Origin: DAOQVB01 sp964400865
Lineage (GTDB): Bacteria; Patescibacteriota; Microgenomatia; UBA1400; PJMF01
DNA length: 63,473 nucleotides
Assembly: GCA_964400865.1 (NCBI GenBank)
Contig: CAYNWG010000002.1
Location: forward strand, 1-63,473
Direction of reading: 5' to 3'
The translations under genes and the position numbers were made by a program. Below the pieces are notes generated by a model that worked only from the letters and a program-made list of their open reading frames with translations, searched no databases and was not told the origin of the DNA. Below, piece after piece: positions 35,969 through 44,966 of this stretch. Within the stretch, counting starts at the first letter, position 1; each line of letters begins with the position of its first letter.

Positions 35969-36753
35969 ACATAGCAAAACACAGATTACAAGCATTGTTT
36001 ACCAGACACCTGTATCCACTGAAGCGAGATTTTGATTTGCTTTCAGATATGATCTATTGGCCACTTATCGACACAGTTTTGTGGGGCGTGACTGGTATGT
36101 GGTTGACCGAAACAAGTGGGGTGCCTGAGTTAGTAGTGGCGCTTTTGATGGGCCTCATTATTTGGAATATTATTTGGCGGTCACAATCTGAGGTTGGTCG
36201 CAATATGATGGATGAAATTTGGAATTCCAACTTGGTGAATCTCTTTTCTACGCCGGTCTCAATATTAGAGTGGCTAATTTCTGTAATTGGTTTGTCTTTT
36301 GTCAAAACTCTCGTCACTTTACTCGTGATTATTCCCGTGATGGTCTTCTTGTATTCCATTAACGTACTGACGCTGGGTCTGTGGTTGCCAGTATTTTTTG
36401 TGTTGGCGAGCATGACTGGGTGGTCGGTTGGTTTATTAGCTTCGGGCATTGTGCTCCGCTGGGGACCCAGAGTACAAACGGTGATTTGGACGTTACCGGG
36501 GATTTTGTTACCGTTTAGTGCGATCTATTTTCCTGCCGCGCGCCTACCTGGATTATTGCAGACGATTTCATGGTTTGTGCCCACTACCTACGTGATGGAA
36601 ACGTTGCGCGCGGTCGTCTTCGGCGGTACTCCAGATATCATGATGTTGGTAAAAAGTCTTGCGTTGAATATGTTCTACTTAGCGTTAGCTTCAATTTTCT
36701 TTTTGCGTAGCTTTGAGTACAGCAAAAACATGGGACTTAATCGATTTACCTAA
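35965..36753 (+). CDS. ABC-2 type permease
   Basis: 262-aa ABC-2 membrane subunit with six predicted helices and the signature region GIVLRWGPRVQTVIWTLPGILLPFSAIYFPAARLPG near residue 160 onward. It pairs with the ATPase that it overlaps by 4 nt to form a dimeric exporter; the substrate is unknown (lipid-linked glycan or drug). Confidence 0.9.
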   Translation: MNIAKHRLQALFTRHLYPLKRDFDLLSDMIYWPLIDTVLWGVTGMWLTETSGVPELVVALLMGLIIWNIIWRSQSEVGRNMMDEIWNSNLVNLFSTPVSILEWLISVIGLSFVKTLVTLLVIIPVMVFLYSINVLTLGLWLPVFFVLASMTGWSVGLLASGIVLRWGPRVQTVIWTLPGILLPFSAIYFPAARLPGLLQTISWFVPTTYVMETLRAVVFGGTPDIMMLVKSLALNMFYLALASIFFLRSFEYSKNMGLNRFT

Positions 36754-36793
36754 CCTCATTTACAAGCATTCAAATCCTGAGTATGCTTAGAAG

Positions 36794-37816
36794 GTGAGAA
36801 GGTTATCTGTATTTTTTCAACAACGTCCCAAGCGGTGCATGATTGCATTATTTTGTTTAATCGCATTGTCTTGCGTGATGACGTTTCTTATTTGTCAGTC
36901 TCAAAATCAAACGCTTCGCTTGAGAAACAAGTTTCTAGAACAGCGGTATGTGGAGCAAATGAAGCAAGATGTCGATGCTGGTCAACCGGTGAGACAACCA
37001 ATCCCAGACCAACAAGAAATAGAAAAGACATTTGAATCTCGTGATGGGAATTTGCTCACCAAGGTCTACTGGTCCCCCGATGACTACGGATTTGATGTGG
37101 AAACAGTAGATCTGACAACCCATAATGTAATTACGAAACATTCTGATAATCCCTATTTTGCACTTCTCAAACAATTGGAAGGATTCCAGATCGTAAAGAT
37201 GTTGTTAAAAACTGAAAATTCAACAAGATATGCTGTGTTTGAAACCTCATATTACAATAGTGCCTACCAAATCTTTGTTGCATCGCTAGATGAACAAGGT
37301 GTAGATTTCCAATTGAATTCGTTTTTACTACAGACAACTTCAGCAAAAGCTGCGGCGTTCGATGGACGGGCCTTTATTGACTACTATCCTCAGTCACAAC
37401 AATTGTTGATCGAAGCTGGCTTCTTTGATGGTTGTGGAGGAGCAGGCATGTTTAGATTAATCTCAAAGAATGGTTCAGTCCAAGAGCTTCAAGACTATGG
37501 CAGTGGCTGTGGCTTGCAAGCAAGGTACCTTGGGTATATTGAAGACTTGTTGTATTTTGGCGAAATTAATATGACAGAAGAGAACCAAGAAAGTTGGGAA
37601 GATGCAAAAATCATCACTGTGTACAGCTTGAATCCTCTGACGAAAGAACGGAAAAATTTACAAATTGATTTGACAAATTACTCCTTTGATAGCACTTGGC
37701 AAGTTGTGGCAGACCAGCTTACTGCCTCAGAATTACTGCTTTATGATAAAACTATACAAGAAGGTTTTGCACTCAATGTAAAAACGTTAGAATTGCGGAG
37801 TGTTGGCAAACTGTAA
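36794..37816 (+). CDS. Membrane-anchored extracytoplasmic protein, unknown
   Basis: 340 aa, not recognised. One N-terminal helix (about residues 16-34), then a coiled stretch and a beta-rich domain resembling a propeller-like WD/periplasmic sensor (KVYWSPDDYGFDVETVDL; ARYLGYIEDLLYFGEI). Two cysteines in GFFDGCGGAG and YGSGCGLQ could form a disulfide. GTG start with TATGCT at 36782-36787, 6 nt upstream. Confidence 0.6.
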   Translation: MRRLSVFFQQRPKRCMIALFCLIALSCVMTFLICQSQNQTLRLRNKFLEQRYVEQMKQDVDAGQPVRQPIPDQQEIEKTFESRDGNLLTKVYWSPDDYGFDVETVDLTTHNVITKHSDNPYFALLKQLEGFQIVKMLLKTENSTRYAVFETSYYNSAYQIFVASLDEQGVDFQLNSFLLQTTSAKAAAFDGRAFIDYYPQSQQLLIEAGFFDGCGGAGMFRLISKNGSVQELQDYGSGCGLQARYLGYIEDLLYFGEINMTEENQESWEDAKIITVYSLNPLTKERKNLQIDLTNYSFDSTWQVVADQLTASELLLYDKTIQEGFALNVKTLELRSVGKL

Positions 37817-37875
37817 ATATAATCATTTGATGCGGTATACTTAGCTCTAGTAATAATACAGAGTAGGTTTTAATA

Positions 37876-38901
37876 GTGACTGAAGTTATACTAGCAGTAG
37901 AAAAGCATGAGTTGATTTCATTACCAGAAATTGTGATTCCAGAAACAGTTCGTTCTCAGTTTGGCGAGGGAATAAAGAAAATAATCCCGTTGTTTATGAG
38001 CTGGGATGAAGTTGGTGAGTGTTGGATTGATGTAGATAGCAAACCCAATTTGGTTATTACATTGGCACGAGCGGGATCACTGTCATGGGTTCCAATTAAG
38101 GCTATAACCGATTTGTACGAAATTACTATTCCTAGAATAGTTGATGTGCACTTGGGCAGAGAACTTGCGTATCGTTTTGCAAGAGAAAGACAGATTGATT
38201 TCAGATTATTTCAAAGTGGTGATCAGGAAACTATGTTAGATTTTGAATCTTGGTTAGAACTAGAGTTCTCTCAGAATCCCGATTTAAGGTTGCAGCTATC
38301 TGAGCTAGTCGCTTGCTTTGCAGGTGTTGGAGATTCTGAGGAGAAAGTGGTCGTGCTAGACGACGTTGTTCAGGATGGATTAACGATGGGCGTGGTTGTA
38401 CCAACGATACTAAAAATCATTTTGAATTCAAAAGTTGTTTTTGAGTCATCGAATGAGAAAATTAGGGATCAGCTAAAACCAAGTGAAGAATCAATAATTG
38501 CGAGTCAATCAACCAGAGTGTTGTTAGAAAATATTCTTGAAGATACTGAATGGCTATATGAAATCATTGATGCATCTTTTTCAAACTATTTAGATTCACT
38601 ATTTCAACAGAAGAAGATTGTTACAAGGCAGTTTCTTGTTCAACTTGCAAAAGGATCAATTGAAGATATGCAAACTGGCACATTAGCTCCAATAGAGTCT
38701 GAAGCTCAGATCAGGAATGTTGGACAAAACATTCAGCAACAGTACTTCGTAAATAATCCTCCAAGACATGAATCTTTGTTTATAGACCCAGGTAATCCCG
38801 CAGTGGAAGCAATTAAGGTATTTGGTGTACATGCATTGTTAGCAATACAAGTTAAAGTTAGAACAGAATTGGAAAGGTTGGGCCAGACCGCAGAACTATG
38901 A
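37876..38901 (+). CDS. Phosphoribosyltransferase-like protein with C-terminal extension
   Basis: A 341-aa protein. The first 180 residues have a type I phosphoribosyltransferase pattern: VITLARAGSLSWVPI, then the PRPP-binding strand-loop VVVLDDVVQDGLTMG near residue 156. The rest is a helical domain of unknown function. Such PRTase-like folds occur in nucleotide salvage but also in phage and stress systems; no reaction can be assigned. GTG start. A large hairpin surrounds the stop codon. Confidence 0.6.
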   Translation: MTEVILAVEKHELISLPEIVIPETVRSQFGEGIKKIIPLFMSWDEVGECWIDVDSKPNLVITLARAGSLSWVPIKAITDLYEITIPRIVDVHLGRELAYRFARERQIDFRLFQSGDQETMLDFESWLELEFSQNPDLRLQLSELVACFAGVGDSEEKVVVLDDVVQDGLTMGVVVPTILKIILNSKVVFESSNEKIRDQLKPSEESIIASQSTRVLLENILEDTEWLYEIIDASFSNYLDSLFQQKKIVTRQFLVQLAKGSIEDMQTGTLAPIESEAQIRNVGQNIQQQYFVNNPPRHESLFIDPGNPAVEAIKVFGVHALLAIQVKVRTELERLGQTAEL

Positions 38902-38918
38902 AGAACTACGGTCTGGCC
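38881..38918. terminator. Bidirectional terminator-like hairpin
   Basis: A perfect 10-bp inverted repeat GGCCAGACCG/CGGTCTGGCC (38881-38890, 38909-38918) with an 18-nt loop containing the stop of the PRTase-like gene. It lies between convergent genes and could stop transcription from both sides, although no T-run follows it on the plus strand. Confidence 0.55.
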
Positions 38919-38924
38919 AGAGAA

Positions 38925-40820
38925 TTACTCAGGCTTATTTTCGACTGGGGAATGAGGTATCCCAAGGTAGTCCAAAACCTCATCTAGTACTACAAGAATA
39001 AGATTTCGTTCCATGGGGTCACAGGGCTCCCAATGGGAGGCTGTGACCGATCTCCAGTCGTTGTTAAATTCTTCCAGATCATCCTGTGGGATATTGCCCC
39101 GCAAAAAGGTCCGGTCATTAACATCGAGATTATGTAAAAACGTGATAACCCCCGTGGCAGTTTGGTAGACCAGGGCCCTTGCGGAGCCCCAGCGACCGGC
39201 CTCAGGACGTTTCTTCCAGCATTGGATCGGGTTGGTCATCCCGATCGCCGCGATCTGAGCTGCATCCGCACGGCGCATTTCTGGACGACCAATTCCCGAA
39301 TTGGTATCGTCCAGGTGCCCGTTACCCCGTGCGATGGTGTAGTCGTGTAGGTATTCTGGAGGCATTGACTGGGGAAAGACTACACCCTGTTCCCAGTTGG
39401 GAATGAGTACAAAGCCTCTGGATGCCAGCGAAGACTGAGGTCGCTCTACCCAAATTGCTTCAACAGCGTCCTCATGAATAGTCCCACCGTTCCATGGCAG
39501 GATGAAGTAACGCCCCGCCAGGCTGAAACTCGACATCTTGGTTGTTGTGGTTTGGTTGTATCTGCCAAGCGCCAGGTTCATAGGATGAACCTGGCTCGAG
39601 ACGACAACCGGGGTGTTTGGGGGAATATTTCGTAACCCCAACCACCCGATAACCGTAACTCCAACCAAAGGAATGGTTTTTCTGACGATCCGCGCCACCT
39701 GCGCACCGTTGCGCGCCAGTCTTCCCACCACGACCGCGTCTCCAAAGGGTAGCGGTCCGTCCAGCGCTACTAGCGCTAGATTGGAGAGAAGAAAGATCGA
39801 CCTAGGTTGGTCGAAGATGGCGGTGAGGCCATTTTCTTCAAACCAAGCTTGATCTGGATCTGATGGCAGACACACCGGGTCCCCGATGTTGATGAAACCA
39901 TTCAGGGCACTATTGCCCGTTATCAAAATGGTTTCAGGGATATTAGTTCTCCCTGCCAACTGGGGGAAGGTCTCAACAATTGTGCTCCAGTAGCCCCACC
40001 ACCCTGGGTGGCAGACTACTGGATTCTGTTTTGAGATCAGCGGGAGGTAGGTTTTACACCCACCCGGAGGGCAGGGACGTGGAGTTGGCACTGGTGTCGG
40101 TGTCGCGTTTGCTTCATAACACTGAAAGATGCGAAATGCATCCCAGCCAATGCGGACACCCGGATTGATCAGATGCAACATGACCCCCTCTATTTCAAGA
40201 CTGTTCGACTCTACTTGGTGGTAGGTTGGAGTCACTGCGTGATGCTCACTCAGTTGCCACCAACCCAACCCAGTTGGGCGGTTGTTAACGATGGTTTCAA
40301 CCCCAAAAGTCGTACCAGCCACTGGCCCGTCGAGGCTAAACCTCCACCACGATAAAGTTGGGGTAGTTATGGGCGTGCCGTAGCCACTGGGGATGAGGAG
40401 TCGAATTGACGCCCCATTTCTGTCCCAGTCCGCATACGCTTTTCCCCCAGTAGGGGCACTGGCCCAAGAGATTTGATCCCAACTTTGTAGCTCGCCTGAG
40501 AAGTGGTTGTCCCAGGTGAACGTGTAACAGTTATCTGTTCCGATTGCCTGGGCTTCCAGAATGAAAGTATTGCTTGGAATGCTTTTTTCCAATAGTTGCG
40601 GCGCATCCTGATTGACTGCACCTCCGCTAATAGAACCAGAAGGGAAATCCATGAAAACTCCAAATGGCATTTCCTTCTGATGGCTCGTAAGAGCCCCTGA
40701 GTTAAACTCAGTAGTTCCTGCTTCTTGTGCCAGAGCAGGACCCGCCACTGGCAAGCCAATGACGACGACAACCACAAGGAGGATGATCGCAATCATCCCC
40801 GACCAGAAATCTTTAGACAT
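38925..40820 (-). CDS. Secreted protein of foreign composition, YLPLI motif
   Basis: 631-aa exported protein (signal peptide residues 1-32, cleavage after ALA) of unknown function. A first domain (about 80-230) is followed by an ATPTPVPTPRP linker, the segment KTYLPLISKQ and a large C-terminal domain with WHPGWWGYWSTI-like and NPIQCWKKRPEAGRWGSARALV sections. Base composition is markedly richer in G+C than its neighbours, and YLPL(I/V) segments after a proline linker are common in Chloroflexota secreted proteins, so horizontal acquisition is likely (inference). It has a real ribosome binding site AAGGAG. Confidence 0.7.
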   Translation of the reverse strand: MSKDFWSGMIAIILLVVVVVIGLPVAGPALAQEAGTTEFNSGALTSHQKEMPFGVFMDFPSGSISGGAVNQDAPQLLEKSIPSNTFILEAQAIGTDNCYTFTWDNHFSGELQSWDQISWASAPTGGKAYADWDRNGASIRLLIPSGYGTPITTPTLSWWRFSLDGPVAGTTFGVETIVNNRPTGLGWWQLSEHHAVTPTYHQVESNSLEIEGVMLHLINPGVRIGWDAFRIFQCYEANATPTPVPTPRPCPPGGCKTYLPLISKQNPVVCHPGWWGYWSTIVETFPQLAGRTNIPETILITGNSALNGFINIGDPVCLPSDPDQAWFEENGLTAIFDQPRSIFLLSNLALVALDGPLPFGDAVVVGRLARNGAQVARIVRKTIPLVGVTVIGWLGLRNIPPNTPVVVSSQVHPMNLALGRYNQTTTTKMSSFSLAGRYFILPWNGGTIHEDAVEAIWVERPQSSLASRGFVLIPNWEQGVVFPQSMPPEYLHDYTIARGNGHLDDTNSGIGRPEMRRADAAQIAAIGMTNPIQCWKKRPEAGRWGSARALVYQTATGVITFLHNLDVNDRTFLRGNIPQDDLEEFNNDWRSVTASHWEPCDPMERNLILVVLDEVLDYLGIPHSPVENKPE

Positions 40821-40849
40821 CTTATCTCTCCTTGAACCGAAGATAAACC

Positions 40850-40865
40850 CACCAAAGGTTTGGTG
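40850..40865. other. Short perfect hairpin upstream of the foreign gene
   Basis: CACCAAA, GG, TTTGGTG: 7 bp perfect inverted repeat 30 nt before the minus-strand ATG, inside its probable 5' leader. Confidence 0.55.
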
Positions 40866-40878
40866 AGTTACAACCAGA

Positions 40879-40932
40879 AACTGGCTGCGCAGTGTTTACA
40901 AAAAACTACCAATAAACACAGCGCAGCCAGTT
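40879..40932. other. Large hairpin in the divergent gap
   Basis: Arms AACTGGCTGCGC-a-GTGTTTA and TAAACAC-a-GCGCAGCCAGTT pair over 12+7 bp with one A/A mismatch and a 14-nt A-rich loop. It sits about 60 nt upstream of the minus gene in a 316-bp gap (40821-41136) that otherwise holds only AT-rich DNA and the promoter of the plus gene. It could be an attenuator, an old terminator or an element end. Confidence 0.7.
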
Positions 40933-41120
40933 AGCTGCCAACGGAGTAGAACAAGATCAAAATATAAAAAATTAAAATAAGCCTGAAATGTTAAAGAGCA
41001 TCGAGAGGGCATTAGTAAGGTCGCAATGACCGTCAGTACTTCACGATACACATCTATTATATATCATATGTGTAAAAATTACTATAAGATAAACCTATAA
41101 CAAAATATGTTTAATTTACA

Positions 41121-41129
41121 TGGTACGAT
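41121..41129 (+). promoter_or_regulatory. Extended -10 promoter
   Basis: TGG-TACGAT ending 7 nt before ATG 41137. It decides this start over the upstream in-frame ATG at 41107. Confidence 0.65.
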
Positions 41130-41136
41130 AAGAACA

Positions 41137-41829
41137 ATGAAAAAAATCTTGATTATTACACTACTAATGGTTTTTTTACCACTAACCGTATTTGCGGGTG
41201 GCGGGCGTATTCTTATTTATACGAGTGATAATTTTAATGGTTATTACTATGTAAATTCAGATACGTATGTTTTGGCTCAAGTGTTTGTTCCGGATTCTAG
41301 CAATACTGTTAGCTCGGTCGGAGAACGAGCAGAGTTCAGAATTGAAAATCCACGAGAGGGTGACTCATGTGTTAATGAAATCGAGCAAACTACAGAGCTT
41401 GGGTTGCTAAGAGCTCGCTGTAAGGCCACTCAACCAGGAACTATTACTGTGTATGTCTATTCATTTGCAGACAATTATGAATCCTCTCGTTATCAACTTC
41501 ATTTTTATGCAATGCCAAACCCAACAGATGATTCCACACAGCCACCAGTTGCGAGTCCTACGCTTGTGAGGTCAACGCCCACTCCAACTCATGCGTTAAA
41601 CAAGACAATCACAAAAATTCCATTGGAATTGTCTCCAACGCCAGCAAGCATTTCAGAACTTAACGCTGTATCAGTCTTATCAGAAGAGGAGTTAGATACT
41701 AAACTTGAAAGTGAGTTCACTCAGAATTCTGAAAGTATGGCAATTGTTTTATCCCTCGCACTTATAATGTTTGGCATTAGCATTGCAGGAGTTGGTTTCC
41801 TTATTTTCATGTCATCAAAGAAAACCTAA
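41137..41829 (+). CDS. Surface protein with signal peptide and C-terminal anchor, unknown
   Basis: 230 aa. Signal peptide MKKILIITLLMVFLPLTVFA, a beta-sandwich-like domain (about residues 22-130) with one cysteine pair (DSCVNEI, RARCKAT), a low-complexity STPTPT linker and a C-terminal transmembrane helix (about 203-225) ending KKT. This architecture is a wall- or membrane-displayed domain; no family recognised. It is followed directly by a permease gene. Confidence 0.65.
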   Translation: MKKILIITLLMVFLPLTVFAGGGRILIYTSDNFNGYYYVNSDTYVLAQVFVPDSSNTVSSVGERAEFRIENPREGDSCVNEIEQTTELGLLRARCKATQPGTITVYVYSFADNYESSRYQLHFYAMPNPTDDSTQPPVASPTLVRSTPTPTHALNKTITKIPLELSPTPASISELNAVSVLSEEELDTKLESEFTQNSESMAIVLSLALIMFGISIAGVGFLIFMSSKKT

Positions 41830-42669
41830 ATGGACCTCATTTTTCTATTACTTCTATTTGCTGGTTTATTGAGTGGAGTGATTCAAGTTCTTAACAAAAA
41901 ATTAGCTGGATCAAACCATCGATCTTCAACTCATGCGGCAGTCATTGCGCTCACAAACGGAGTAGTTGGGTTGCCACTTCTGTTATACCAATTTCAATTA
42001 CCACAATCCTTTGGAACCTGGATCCTTATTGTTTTCTCAATCAGTACCTATGCGATAAGCTTATCATTGTATTTCTTAGCCTATAAACTCTCCGATGTAT
42101 CTTTGGTTAGCGTTGTGCGTAGGTTGAGCATCGTATGTATTGCGATTTTGGGAGTGGTTTTCTTGCGTGAACAATTAACTATTGTGAATTGGTTTGGCTT
42201 AATCATGATTGTACTGAGTGGGATAGTGGTAACAATCGAGCGAAAACAAATGAAGCTTAGTTCTGGACTTTTGTTTGCGCTGTTTTCAGCAGTCTTTGCC
42301 TCGATATCCGCAGTTTTAGATAAACAAATCCTAAATGATATCTCTCCATTCACATACGTTGTAGTAAACAATCTATTTGTTGGTTTGATACTGTTGCCAA
42401 GAAAAGGATCGATTGCAGATGCCCGCGATTTGATGAAGCATCATTGGCGATTAATACTCTTAACAGCAATCTTGATGGATTTGGGGTTTGCTCTAGTGTT
42501 GTATGTATTGCAAGGTACAGATGTTGCTCAAACGATGCCGGTGTATATGGGTTTATCGTTCATGATGCCAGTGGTGTTTGGTGTAGTCATACTGAAAGAA
42601 AAACAAAAATTACGACAAAAAATAGTTGCCATTGCGTTTGGTTTGCTGGGAATATTTTTGTTGCAGTAG
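41830..42669 (+). CDS. EamA/DMT-family permease
   Basis: 279-aa transporter with ten predicted helices in two EamA repeats (ISLSLYFLAYKLSDVSLVSVVRRLSIV in the first, LVLYVLQGTDVAQTMPVYMGLSFMMP in the second). Family members export or import metabolites such as amino acids or sugars-nucleotides. The ATG directly follows the previous stop codon, so translation is probably coupled. Confidence 0.88.
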   Translation: MDLIFLLLLFAGLLSGVIQVLNKKLAGSNHRSSTHAAVIALTNGVVGLPLLLYQFQLPQSFGTWILIVFSISTYAISLSLYFLAYKLSDVSLVSVVRRLSIVCIAILGVVFLREQLTIVNWFGLIMIVLSGIVVTIERKQMKLSSGLLFALFSAVFASISAVLDKQILNDISPFTYVVVNNLFVGLILLPRKGSIADARDLMKHHWRLILLTAILMDLGFALVLYVLQGTDVAQTMPVYMGLSFMMPVVFGVVILKEKQKLRQKIVAIAFGLLGIFLLQ

Positions 42670-42816
42670 TCTACAAATAAGCAAACGATGTCTCTTGATT
42701 TTACCCAAGGGTTTAGTTTGTGTATACTACTTCTAATTCCAGATGAGTGTATTAGATTACTTGTTTGCACAAGAAACTGTAATAACATAAGACGATTGAA
42801 ATAAGAACACGAAGTT

Positions 42817-43605
42817 ATGCAAGAAATTAGTCGCTCACAGACCAAATTGTACGAAGCAGGAGAGTCACTTCCAGAATATATTGATAGAATTTTCACTGAA
42901 AAAAGAAGACAGACAATTATTGATAGTTGCCCAGCTAGTTTACGAAGAAGTGATGGACAGCCTGCATTACTCTACCGTCATGTTAGTGAGCAAGAGCTTA
43001 TTGAATTATTGATGAAGGGGAAGAAAGATGGTTACTCAGGAATATTAGAAGGTTTGAGCTTAACTAATTTTTATGTTCAATTTAATCTAAGAAGTGAAGA
43101 CCCTAATCTACTAGAGCACATTGCTGCCTTAGGATTTACTGATCCTGAAAAAGTGCTTCAGTCAGTAACTGAGGGTGATGTTGAAGCATTCAAAAATGCA
43201 TGCAAAGATTTGCCTGCTCGGTATAAAGTAAGGATGGTGGTAAGAGGGGTTTTGACCACTTCTTTCTTTGGGTACATTCCAACTTCATTAATCCCTTTTG
43301 GTGCGACTCAAAGATACTATCTCGAACTTATGATACCTCCAGAGAAGTGGCATTTAGACGATTTAGATGAAATTCAAAGTGAGGAGGTGGTGAACGACAG
43401 AGAAATGCAGGTTTTAGTTGAGAGCATAGCGGAAAGCGACATTACTATGATCTATAAGCCTGGCGAAATGGCGGATGACAAAAGTAAATATATCAATAAG
43501 CAGTTTAATCTACCGCCAGATGCAAAAGGAATGAGATTTTCGATGTTACTAGATCCACTAAGAAGCGGAAATAAAAAAAAGTTCTTACCCCAATACTTTT
43601 ACTAG
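42817..43605 (+). CDS. Unknown soluble protein, possibly ADP-ribosyltransferase-like
   Basis: 262 aa, not recognised with confidence. PALLYRHVSEQELIELL, GLSLTNFYVQF and WHLDDLDEIQSEEVV lie in the order of the Arg, Ser and Glu-x-Glu motifs of ADP-ribosyltransferase folds, but spacing and conservation are weak; treat this as a hint. A TATACT box at 42723-42728 lies about 90 nt upstream. It adjoins another unknown gene with a peptidase motif. Confidence 0.5.
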   Translation: MQEISRSQTKLYEAGESLPEYIDRIFTEKRRQTIIDSCPASLRRSDGQPALLYRHVSEQELIELLMKGKKDGYSGILEGLSLTNFYVQFNLRSEDPNLLEHIAALGFTDPEKVLQSVTEGDVEAFKNACKDLPARYKVRMVVRGVLTTSFFGYIPTSLIPFGATQRYYLELMIPPEKWHLDDLDEIQSEEVVNDREMQVLVESIAESDITMIYKPGEMADDKSKYINKQFNLPPDAKGMRFSMLLDPLRSGNKKKFLPQYFY

Positions 43606-43668
43606 GTATCAACTGTAGAAAAAAATGTAACGCTGAATAGCTATTTTAGCAACTGAACAAAGTGCATA

Positions 43669-44451
43669 ATGGATGAACTAAGAAGCTCACAAACAGAAAC
43701 AGCATTAAGCAGTCGGTTTCACAAATATGGAATTGAGATTCTTGAAAATGGATCCATCAATGGTCCCAAAAGACCTCCTTTGAATGGATCTACTCCCAAT
43801 CTAACATTTGAAAATAGCAAAGAAATTGTTCTCGAATTAGATAAAGATTTTTTGTATGAATATTTCTTGCGCCCTTTTTCAGCAGCCGAACATCAAACAG
43901 CAGTATTAGAAGTAGTTGATAAAGTATTCCGAGAAATAACGGGCAAATCATTTAAAGATTTTTCGAATATTATTATAATGTCAAAAGATGATTTTATAGA
44001 CTTTAAAAACTTAGCCGCACCTGGACTAAAACAACAAAGAGGAATACAAGGCGATTTTCATGGAATAAGTCTAGGAGGTTTAATAATACTACAAGATACT
44101 GGAGGAAGTAATTGCTTTCCTCTGCTATTTCATGAATTAGGTCATAATTTATATCTTGATGAAAATAATAACTATATAGACGAATTTAGAGCATTCTATT
44201 TTCAAATCTTATGTACAAAAAAATTAGAACGAGAATTAAAAAAAATCGGCATAGAAGCAACCTACCCTGATGATTACTACGAAGGTCTTCCATTACCTAC
44301 CGAGGATCATAGAAAAGCTTTTATGGGCGCTAGGGCTTTATTTCTTTTCCAAACAGAATACGAAATGGTTGTAAAAGATAGCCCAAACGCTGAAGTAAGG
44401 ATGGATGAGTTATTAGGAATTGTGAAACAAGCGAGAAAAGTATTTAATTAA
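43669..44451 (+). CDS. Putative HExxH zinc metallopeptidase
   Basis: 260-aa soluble protein. The zinc motif LLFHELGHNLY near residue 156 gives the two His ligands and catalytic Glu; YIDEFRAFYFQ, about 15 residues later, offers the third ligand Glu of gluzincin-type enzymes. No signal peptide, so cytoplasmic. The N-terminal 100 residues are of unknown fold. The gene is more AT-rich than its neighbours. It may form a unit with the gene 63 nt upstream. Confidence 0.6.
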   Translation: MDELRSSQTETALSSRFHKYGIEILENGSINGPKRPPLNGSTPNLTFENSKEIVLELDKDFLYEYFLRPFSAAEHQTAVLEVVDKVFREITGKSFKDFSNIIIMSKDDFIDFKNLAAPGLKQQRGIQGDFHGISLGGLIILQDTGGSNCFPLLFHELGHNLYLDENNNYIDEFRAFYFQILCTKKLERELKKIGIEATYPDDYYEGLPLPTEDHRKAFMGARALFLFQTEYEMVVKDSPNAEVRMDELLGIVKQARKVFN

Positions 44452-44501
44452 TATGTATCCCAATTAACATCGCTTTTAAGAGGGGAGCAGGATTCTTTTT
44501 G

Positions 44502-44923
44502 TGGAGATGACGAGGGATGACCTCGTGTCCGTGTCCAGCTAAAAAACAGCATCTACAGGTTTAGTTTCTCTTTAAGTGTGGAGCGCTTCGGTGAAGAAAC
44601 AAACCGTCAAGCGATCCCTTTGTACTATGGCTTACGACTACTCGGTACAAGCAAGTAATCAGTCACACTGGCTGAGTTTTCACCCACTCGCTCACACCAG
44701 TGAGATGAAACGAGTGAATGCCACTTATGCGTAAAGCATTTGTGGAGATCGGAAAGTGTCACCAAAATTGGCAACAGCAGTTCTTACTTGCGTAAGAATG
44801 CTTTTTCCACGACCGTTACTGGAGACAATGCCTTCAGTTATAGTTTTGGTCCTGTTAACGTCTTTTGACCAAAGACGACCTGCGACTGTTAAAGAGCGTG
44901 TCACGTCAAAGCAACACATCCCC
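44502..44923 (-). ncRNA. ssrA: Transfer-messenger RNA (tmRNA)
   Basis: tmRNA rescues stalled ribosomes. The 5' end GGGGAUG (from 44923) pairs with CAUCUCC (44509-44503) as a 7-bp acceptor stem with one G-U; discriminator A44502, CCA not encoded. The 3' T-arm ACGAG-GUCAUCC-CUCGU, the 5' UUUGACG D-loop equivalent and the 3' UAGAUGCUGU...GGACACGGACACG strand are typical. Pseudoknot PK1 is CGUCUUU/AAAGACG with UUGGUC paired to GACCAA (44851-44846). The resume codon is about nt 92 (GGC, 44832-44830; GAA just before is possible), as in E. coli (nt 90). The tag would be 35 codons to UAA at 44725, ending PQMLYA. Its length is 422 nt. Plus-strand frames across it are not genes. Confidence 0.92.
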
Positions 44924-44935
44924 ATTGGGACAATC

Positions 44936-44964
44936 AGTATAGCAAAAATCTACGGTTTTCTCAA
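44936..44964 (-). promoter_or_regulatory. tmRNA promoter
   Basis: Minus strand TTGAGA (44964-44959), 17 nt, TATACT (44941-44936). Predicted start is about 6 nt before the mature 5' end. It overlaps the last codons and gap of comF. Confidence 0.8.
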
Positions 44965-44966
44965 GA

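Noticed and set aside
42744..42791. 15-codon open frame MSVLDYLFAQETVIT before the ART-like gene
   Set aside because: Could be a leader peptide, but with no ribosome site or comparison it cannot be supported.
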